Assembly (NCBI GenBank): GCA_014804755.1
Contig: JAAUZE010000021.1
Coordinates: 1-56,636, forward strand
Source of the DNA: Lachnospiraceae bacterium
Lineage (GTDB): Bacteria; Bacillota; Clostridia; Lachnospirales; Lachnospiraceae
Length of the DNA: 56,636 bases
Direction: 5' to 3'
Shown: piece by piece, positions 51,140-56,636 of the stretch
Numbering within the stretch: the stretch's first letter is position 1
Layout of the letters: every line of letters starts with the position of its first letter
Program-made: the position numbers and the translations under genes
The notes under the pieces: generated by a model
Told to the model about the DNA's origin: nothing
Database searches by the model: none
What the model saw: the letters and a program-made list of their open reading frames with translations, nothing else

Positions 51140-53358
51140 GTTTCCTTTTCTCCCTTCAGAAGTTCTATTGCCTTATCTTCATCAAACTCGTCCTCTATTG
51201 CAGACAGCACGTCCTTTAATAACTGTCTCATGTCAGATTGCAACGGGTTTTTCAGCCAAGCTTTTATCTGTTTTACTGCGTCCTCTGTCTGAAACGCATC
51301 TATCAGCGCCGCCATCTCATCAAGCTTCTCCCGCGGCAGCAAAAACGCATTTCCTTCCGGCACCTCTTCTTCTACCGATTCGCAGGCATATTTTTCATAG
51401 ATGGCTCCAAAAACTTCCAATGCGCTTTTCCAAGCCTGTTTCAGCGCTTCCCAATGTTCCTTTATGTAGTCTTCTCTGTCTGCCTTGCTCTGCATTTCAT
51501 GGTCATACGCAATATCCGCAAGCTGATCTGCACCGAGCGTCCGCGCATTGCCTTTCAGCGCGTGTACCTGAATCGCGTACGCTTTCATGTTATGGTCTGA
51601 CAGATACTGCCCCAGCTGTTCCATTTTCTTTTGATCTTTGAGAAACAGCCGGACAAGCTCCAAATAAGTATCCATACTGCCCTGCGCATACCGCAATCCG
51701 TTTTTGACAGATACGCCCTTTTCTAAATAGGCATCATATGCTTCCCCGGCTTCACCGCTTTTCCCCTCTCGGCCATCGTCTGAGCCGGATAAAATCAGCT
51801 CCTGCGGAAGATATTTGCATATTGCCTGCTCCATCAGCTCCGCGTCGATCGGCTTTGTCAGAAAATCACAAAATCCCTCCGCCAGATACTGCTCCTTTGC
51901 GCCTGCCACGGCATTTGCCGTAAGCACGATCACAGGTGTGTCCTTATTTTTATGCTCCGCAAGCTCATTCATCCTATGAAGTGTTTCGATTCCGTCCATC
52001 TCCGGCATCATATGATCCATGAAAATAATATGAAACTTCTCCTTTTGAATGTATTTAAGACACTGTCTGCCGGAATCTGCCGTTGTGACCTTAAGCTTTG
52101 TCCGTTTGAGCAGCGCCTTACATACTGTCAGGTTCATGGCATTGTCATCCACCACAAGTATGCTTGCCTGCGGCGCTGTGAAGCTTCCCTTTTTCCTCGC
52201 TGCCAGCTGCGAATTCTTCTCCTGTATTGCCTGAAAGCTTCCCAAGGGTACAGTACTTACGATTTTCTGCGGTATGATCACCTGAAAAGTGGAGCCATTC
52301 CGGTATTCGCTTTCTACCATCATATCGCCATCCATCATTTTCAACAGTGACATTGTAATATTCATTCCAAGTCCGGTTCCCTCAATATTACGGTTCTTCT
52401 CCTCATCTAAGCGCTGAAAGCTTTCAAAAAGCTTTCCCATATCCTCTTTTCTGATTCCCATTCCGGTATCCTTTACGGATATTTTCAGCAGGATATTGTC
52501 TTTGTCCTGATATTCACCGGCAAGGATCATCTCCACACTCCCCTTTGGCGTATACTTTACAGCGTTTGTCAAAAGATTTGTTACGATCTGTTTTATCCGC
52601 ACATCATCACCGTAGAGGACGCTTGGGAGCGTTTCGTCCAGCTCCACGCTCAGCTTCAGATCCTTTTCTTTTGCGCGAAAATAGATCACATTCCACAAAT
52701 CCATGATCACTGCCGAAAGTTCATAGTTAACCGGAATAATCTCCATTTTACCGGACTCAATCTTTGACAGATCCAAAATATCATTGATCAGAAATAACAG
52801 CGTTTTTCCGGAGCTTTGAATGTTGGATGCATAGGATAAGATCTGCTGATCTTCGGACTCCCTAAGGATCATCTCATTCATGCCAAGCACGGCGTTGATC
52901 GGTGTTCGGATTTCATGCGACATATTGGACAGGAAACGGCTTTTTGCCTCATTTGCATGCTCCGCTACCTTAAGAGCAATCTGGGCGTCACGCAGCTCAT
53001 TCAGCTTTGTCACATCATTGATCACCACAACAACCGCCCGTTCCCCGTCATGATAAAGATAGCTTGTAGTCAGAAGCAGGCTGATGATCGCACCGTCCTT
53101 CACAAAATCCACGGGTGCTTGATCGGCTTTTGCCTTTTCATAGATTGTGTCTAATATGATCTCGTTAAATGCGTCATTTTTTTCCTGCATCAGAAAAACA
53201 TCGATATATGCTTTTCCGACGTCCTCCGGTTTCACACCGAGTATGCGTTCTGCCGCAGGATTCAGCATGGCAATCTTCCCATCAATGCCGATCACCATGA
53301 CGCCCTCCTGCATATTTCGCACAATCTCCTCATAGAATCTTCCGTCTAATTGTTTCAT
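51136..53358 (-). CDS. Hybrid histidine kinase (PAS-HisKA-HATPase-REC-Hpt)
   Basis: A 740-residue soluble kinase; no membrane helix. In order: PAS (about 8-115), phospho-acceptor His148 in MSHEIRTPINAVLGM, ATPase (N-box NLLTNAVKYT, GTGLGM), receiver with Asp448 in FMDHMMPEMDG, and Hpt with His599 in QVHALKGNARTLGA. The full relay His-Asp-His can end on the separate receiver that overlaps its 3' end. I start at 53358 (MKQLDG), where AGGA is 7 bases upstream; a GTG at 53421 is possible. The cytoplasmic PAS suggests an internal signal. Confidence 0.93.
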   Translation of the reverse strand: MKQLDGRFYEEIVRNMQEGVMVIGIDGKIAMLNPAAERILGVKPEDVGKAYIDVFLMQEKNDAFNEIILDTIYEKAKADQAPVDFVKDGAIISLLLTTSYLYHDGERAVVVVINDVTKLNELRDAQIALKVAEHANEAKSRFLSNMSHEIRTPINAVLGMNEMILRESEDQQILSYASNIQSSGKTLLFLINDILDLSKIESGKMEIIPVNYELSAVIMDLWNVIYFRAKEKDLKLSVELDETLPSVLYGDDVRIKQIVTNLLTNAVKYTPKGSVEMILAGEYQDKDNILLKISVKDTGMGIRKEDMGKLFESFQRLDEEKNRNIEGTGLGMNITMSLLKMMDGDMMVESEYRNGSTFQVIIPQKIVSTVPLGSFQAIQEKNSQLAARKKGSFTAPQASILVVDDNAMNLTVCKALLKRTKLKVTTADSGRQCLKYIQKEKFHIIFMDHMMPEMDGIETLHRMNELAEHKNKDTPVIVLTANAVAGAKEQYLAEGFCDFLTKPIDAELMEQAICKYLPQELILSGSDDGREGKSGEAGEAYDAYLEKGVSVKNGLRYAQGSMDTYLELVRLFLKDQKKMEQLGQYLSDHNMKAYAIQVHALKGNARTLGADQLADIAYDHEMQSKADREDYIKEHWEALKQAWKSALEVFGAIYEKYACESVEEEVPEGNAFLLPREKLDEMAALIDAFQTEDAVKQIKAWLKNPLQSDMRQLLKDVLSAIEDEFDEDKAIELLKGEKET

Positions 53359-53423
53359 CTTAGCATCCTGTCTCTCTCCATATCCATTGCCGCCATCGTC
53401 ACATTTTTCTCTTCTTATCACCC

Positions 53424-53831
53424 CTATAGGTATTTGACGATCGTCAGGATATTCTTTCCCTCTTCATAACAATACGTCACTTCATCCATGAGCTTTTTTA
53501 CCATCAGGATTCCCAGCCCGCCTATGGAACGTTCCTCTGCGGAGAGGGAAATATCTGCGTCCTCCTTCGCAAGCGGATCAAAAGGTGTTCCCGCATCCCG
53601 AAACTGAATCGTAATTTTCGGCACCTCTCTGTCAGTCTCACAGCGTATCGCAGCCTCCCCATCACCGGAAGGATAAGCATAATGTACAATATTAACATAA
53701 ATTTCTTCCACTGCGATTTCCACCTGCGACATCACCTTAAGGGAACCGCCTGCAGCTTCCAACTCTCCACGGACAAATTCCTGCACATCTTCAAGGCGTT
53801 CCGCAGATGCCTGCAATCTAAGTTCTTTCAT
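53424..53831 (-). CDS. RsbW/SpoIIAB-like serine kinase or ATP-binding switch protein
   Basis: A 135-residue GHKL-type ATPase. The N-box is EIAVEEIYVNIVHYAYP, the G1 region FRDAGTPFDPL, the G2 region GGLGILMVKKLMDEV. Such proteins bind a target (often a sigma factor) or phosphorylate a STAS antagonist. It follows the STAS gene by 46 bases. No matching general-stress sigma gene lies in the window, so the target is open. Confidence 0.9.
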   Translation of the reverse strand: MKELRLQASAERLEDVQEFVRGELEAAGGSLKVMSQVEIAVEEIYVNIVHYAYPSGDGEAAIRCETDREVPKITIQFRDAGTPFDPLAKEDADISLSAEERSIGGLGILMVKKLMDEVTYCYEEGKNILTIVKYL

Positions 53832-53877
53832 GCTTTTTCTACACCTCTTGCCCTTCCTCTCTTCTTCTTTTTATTGT

Positions 53878-54177
53878 CTATTCAATGGTCAGAATATCTA
53901 CAAATCCCGTAACCTCAAATACATCCATGATCATATCATTTACGTTCTTTACAACCATATTGCCCTGCTTGTTCATCTTTTTCTGTGCCGCCAGAAGAAC
54001 ACGCAGTCCGGCAGATGAAATATATTCAAGGTCTTTTAAGTCCAGGATCAGGGACTGCACGTCTGCTGTCAGATCTGCACCGATCTCCTTTTCCAGCTCC
54101 GGCGCTGTATTGGTATCCAGCCTTCCTTCCAACGCCAATGTAAGTACTCCATTTTCCGTGTTTTTTGTGATCGTCAT
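53878..54177 (-). CDS. STAS-domain anti-sigma factor antagonist
   Basis: A 99-residue STAS protein (LTLALEGRLDTNTAPELEKE; LDLKDLEYISSAGLRVLLAA). Ser55 in YISSAG aligns with the serine phosphorylated in SpoIIAA/RsbV. GGAGGAG precedes the ATG. With the RsbW-like ATPase and the PP2C phosphatase of the same run it completes a partner-switching set. Confidence 0.93.
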   Translation of the reverse strand: MTITKNTENGVLTLALEGRLDTNTAPELEKEIGADLTADVQSLILDLKDLEYISSAGLRVLLAAQKKMNKQGNMVVKNVNDMIMDVFEVTGFVDILTIE

Positions 54178-54230
54178 TTTTTCTCCTCCATTTCAAAGCA
54201 ATTTGTACTAATTTTATTATTTTTTCTTCT

Positions 54231-54261
54231 AAGGAAACACGGGTCTGATGCGTGTCTCCTT
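54231..54261. other. Hairpin between PPTase and STAS genes
   Basis: AAGGAAACACG-9 base loop-CGTGTCTCCTT, an 11 bp stem with one wobble. No T run follows on the minus strand, so it is more likely an mRNA processing or stability site than a terminator. The A/T-rich stretch to 54190 might hold a weak internal promoter. Confidence 0.4.
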
Positions 54262-54271
54262 AACCTCCTGA

Positions 54272-54913
54272 TCATCTAAGGCTGACATACTCCACGTGCT
54301 CGGAAAATTCCTCCTTCGCGCACACGGACACTTTATATCCCGGAATATCATATTCCATGATGCGGCAGGAAAGGAGCTTCCCGTCCCGGCGCACGTTTGT
54401 TTTTTCAGGACCCGGAAGCAGCTCAAAACGATCAAAGGCAAGGCTCATTCCTTCCCCGGTCATCTTGATATAGCTTTCTTTCATTGTCCAGATCCGGAAA
54501 AACCTGTGGTCTCTCTCCTCTCCCATGCATGCATTGACATACGCGGATTCGCCGGTGTGAAAAAACCGCTCCGCCACTCCTTCCGGCGCTTTCACGATTT
54601 TTTCCACATCACAGCCTACCTCCTTCTCTGCTGTCGCACAGATGACGATATGACCGGAGTGAGACAGATTAAAAAAGATCCCTTCCACTTCCGGCTTTCC
54701 GTCCGCCCCTGCCCGGACCGCGTCAGGCGAAGCCCCATAGCGGGGCAGGACCCTGTTTAATAAAAGACCCGCCCCAAGGCTCCGTTTTCTGTCTTCCGCC
54801 TTCAGATATTTCATGATCCTGCATTTTCTCTCATTGTCTAATTCATGAAGCAGTGCAGGAGCTTCTTTCGGATCCGGCAGACTACCGATATCCGCTGCAT
54901 ATAAGTGTACCAT
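54272..54913 (-). CDS. 4'-phosphopantetheinyl transferase (Sfp type)
   Basis: A 213-residue enzyme that loads the phosphopantetheine arm onto carrier proteins. LGAGLLLNRVL, FFNLSHSGHIVICA, VGCDVEKI (metal Asp/Glu) and WTMKESYIKMTGEGMS are the family motifs. It starts 11 bases after the NRPS stop, so it is almost certainly the activating enzyme of that NRPS. The broad Sfp type fits secondary metabolism better than the AcpS type. Confidence 0.95.
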   Translation of the reverse strand: MVHLYAADIGSLPDPKEAPALLHELDNERKCRIMKYLKAEDRKRSLGAGLLLNRVLPRYGASPDAVRAGADGKPEVEGIFFNLSHSGHIVICATAEKEVGCDVEKIVKAPEGVAERFFHTGESAYVNACMGEERDHRFFRIWTMKESYIKMTGEGMSLAFDRFELLPGPEKTNVRRDGKLLSCRIMEYDIPGYKVSVCAKEEFSEHVEYVSLR

Positions 54914-54924
54914 CTCTCATTTTC

Positions 54925-56636
54925 CTACCCGAAAAATCCCAGTTTGTCCAGTGCATTAATGGCATTTTCCAGATACTTGTCATCTGTGATCGGCCACTTA
55001 TAACCCAGGCGGTACAACACCTCCGTGGTAAACCGGTTCTTATATCCGACTGTGTAAACCTGCTCCCCGTCTCTTGAGGCATATGCGATCAAGCCGGATA
55101 CCGCCTCGCTGTCCTCATGGGCCGCAGCATAATCATTCACTGCCTGTTCAAACTGATCATCACTTACAATCTGAATCTCAAATCCGTGATTCTTCATTGC
55201 ATAAATCAAATCTCCCATAAAAATATGGTGGCTGTTGCATGCATGATAAACGGTGAAATTCTTATCTGTTCCCGCAAGCTTTAAAATTGCCTCTGCGGTA
55301 GAGTCAATCGGCGAAAATTCAGCGCTTTCATTCATACCGCTTACAGGGAACATTCCGACTGCCACATATCCGCGCACACCCCGTAAGAATCCGTTGGTGA
55401 CGAAGTTGATCTGGAATTCTCCGTCCGAGTTACGGCTCATCAGATTTCCCACACGGATGACTTTCGCATCCAGTCCGTCATGAACTGCTTCCAGTATATA
55501 ACGCTCCGCCAGGAATTTTGTCCGGATATATTCATTTGCGATTCTCTGTCCAATATACAGCTCATGCTCGCAAAGATCCCTGTCCACGCCGGGTTTATCA
55601 CCCATTCCTTCTCCCGCAACAGAGACTGTCGATATCTGGATCAGTCTTCTGTTCAGTTCACTGCACAGCCCAATCAGATTTCTGACACCGTCTACATTAA
55701 TCTTCTGAAGGGTATCATCTGATGAGAAATGCTTTACGCATGCTGCGCAGTTGATCAGGGTCTTAAAAGGATATTCCTTTAAGCTTTCCAATGACTTTAA
55801 GTCTGTGATATCTCCGTCAATGCAGATGATCCGCTTCCCGAAAAGCTCCTCGCAAGGGTCATCAAAATAATACATCAGCATGTTCATCAGCCGTTTTTCA
55901 GAGGAAGGATACTTCCCTTTCCTTACCAGCGCATATACCGTTCCCTCATAAGAATCCAAAAAGGTCTTCAGCACATGGATTCCAAGGAATCCCGTAGCGC
56001 CGGTCAACAGGATATCGCCCACTTCCTCTTTCTTTACCAGATCTGCGTTCTTTGCTCTGTTCGGAAGAAGAATGCGGTCAACCTTGTTGTAATTGTGGGA
56101 AGAGATTTCATCCTTTTCCACCGTTTCCTCTACCGAGTCCTCGCACACCCCTGCTGCAAGCTGTCTCACCGTAGGGTATTTGAAAATGTCGGCATATACT
56201 ACCGGAAGCTTTTTCGCCATACAAAGCACTGCAATCTTGGACGCTGTCAGTGAGGTGCCCCCCAGTTCAAAGAAATTATCGTTGATTCCGACTTTTTCCA
56301 TTCCCAACGCTTTTTCAAATATTTCACAAAGCTGTTCCTGTATCGAATTGACCGGAGGTTCATATCCCTCTCTTTCTGTCTCCACGTCGGGCGCAGGCAG
56401 TGCGCGTTTGTCGATTTTTCCGCCCGGTGTGATGGGCATGCTGTCCAGATGCACATAGAAGGCAGGCAGCATATATTCCGGCAGCAGCGGTTTTAAAAAT
56501 TCCTGCCATGTCTGCACATCCGGCGATGCACCTGTATAATATGCCACGATATACTTGTTGCCGCTCTTTTCCATGACCGTGACTGCCGCTTCCACGATTC
56601 CCTCATAGGACAGGACAGCGCCCTCAATTTCGCTTA
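54925..56636 (-). CDS. Nonribosomal peptide synthetase, 3' end (A-PCP-reductase)
   Basis: The C-terminal 570 residues of an NRPS whose start lies beyond the right edge. Near 56430 the adenylation domain ends (MPITPGGKIDKRALP, catalytic A10 Lys). Near 56250 is the carrier protein site FFELGGTSLTASK with the Ser that takes phosphopantetheine. From about 56010 a thioester reductase follows: LLTGATGFLGIHVL binds NAD(P)H, STVSVAG and the YIRTK motif near 55520 hold the active-site Ser/Thr, Tyr and Lys. The reductase releases the peptide as aldehyde (or alcohol), not by hydrolysis. Gut clostridial NRPSs of this design make dipeptide aldehydes and the pyrazinones formed from them. Confidence 0.93.
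   Translation of the reverse strand, partial: SEIEGAVLSYEGIVEAAVTVMEKSGNKYIVAYYTGASPDVQTWQEFLKPLLPEYMLPAFYVHLDSMPITPGGKIDKRALPAPDVETEREGYEPPVNSIQEQLCEIFEKALGMEKVGINDNFFELGGTSLTASKIAVLCMAKKLPVVYADIFKYPTVRQLAAGVCEDSVEETVEKDEISSHNYNKVDRILLPNRAKNADLVKKEEVGDILLTGATGFLGIHVLKTFLDSYEGTVYALVRKGKYPSSEKRLMNMLMYYFDDPCEELFGKRIICIDGDITDLKSLESLKEYPFKTLINCAACVKHFSSDDTLQKINVDGVRNLIGLCSELNRRLIQISTVSVAGEGMGDKPGVDRDLCEHELYIGQRIANEYIRTKFLAERYILEAVHDGLDAKVIRVGNLMSRNSDGEFQINFVTNGFLRGVRGYVAVGMFPVSGMNESAEFSPIDSTAEAILKLAGTDKNFTVYHACNSHHIFMGDLIYAMKNHGFEIQIVSDDQFEQAVNDYAAAHEDSEAVSGLIAYASRDGEQVYTVGYKNRFTTEVLYRLGYKWPITDDKYLENAINALDKLGFFG

Noticed and set aside
54229-54441. Minus-strand ORF of 70 codons in the PPTase 3' region
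   Set aside because: Alternate frame within a recognised gene; no ribosome site.

Overview
The window looks like the chromosome of a spore-forming gut-type clostridium, most likely a member of the Lachnospiraceae. The reasons are a Gram-positive PolC, a complete spoIIGA-sigE-sigG sporulation sigma set, a clostridial division and cell wall (dcw) cluster with two class B penicillin-binding proteins including a SpoVD type, a DUF6033 gene, an Rpn-family gene, and an NRPS ending in a reductase domain next to a phosphopantetheinyl transferase. Nearly all large genes lie on the minus strand. This assignment rests on gene content and recognised protein families, not on a database search.

Layout. 1-2242: start of a lipoprotein esterase-like gene, an EFR1-type flavodoxin/ferredoxin fusion, and a divergent LysR regulator sharing a short control region with it. 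2379-5220: an accessory island of small genes typical of conjugative-element cargo, AT-rich spacers and short ORFs, with no transfer or integrase genes. 5229-17565: polC, ispG, a small damaged membrane-gene pair, rseP, dxr, cdsA, uppS, frr and pyrH, the classic Firmicutes isoprenoid/lipid/translation block. 17609-25140: envelope genes placed between pyrH and tsf (bactofilin, polysaccharide deacetylase, LTA-synthase-like sulfatase), then two charged proteins (a coiled coil and a DUF6033 protein) behind a sequence resembling a flagellar sigma-D promoter. 25390-28909: tsf, rpsB, a DUF3592 protein and an N-terminally damaged Rpn protein. 29341-31927: sigG facing sigE-spoIIGA. 32456-44485: the dcw cluster, read from mraZ to ftsZ.

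44839-46386 encodes a sigma-70/ECF factor with an unusually long C-terminal extension. It converges, across a strong two-way terminator, on the most interesting locus: 46464-56636. There an NRPS 3' end (adenylation tail, carrier protein, terminal thioester reductase), a PPTase, a STAS antagonist, an RsbW-like ATPase, a hybrid histidine kinase, a stand-alone receiver, a membrane-anchored DUF3574-like protein, an EamA transporter fusion and a membrane PP2C phosphatase all point the same way with short gaps or overlaps. The transporter fusion and the phosphatase share a related membrane module. I read the locus as a natural-product operon carrying its own phosphorelay and partner-switching circuit.

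Other signals are regulatory: four MraZ-type boxes at exact 10 bp spacing (plus a fifth further on) before mraZ, a spoIIG-like promoter with a long spacer and Spo0A-box-like repeats, several extended -10 promoters of the form TGCTATAAT, and a family of dispersed intergenic hairpins. I saw no rRNA, tRNA, CRISPR array or intact insertion sequence.
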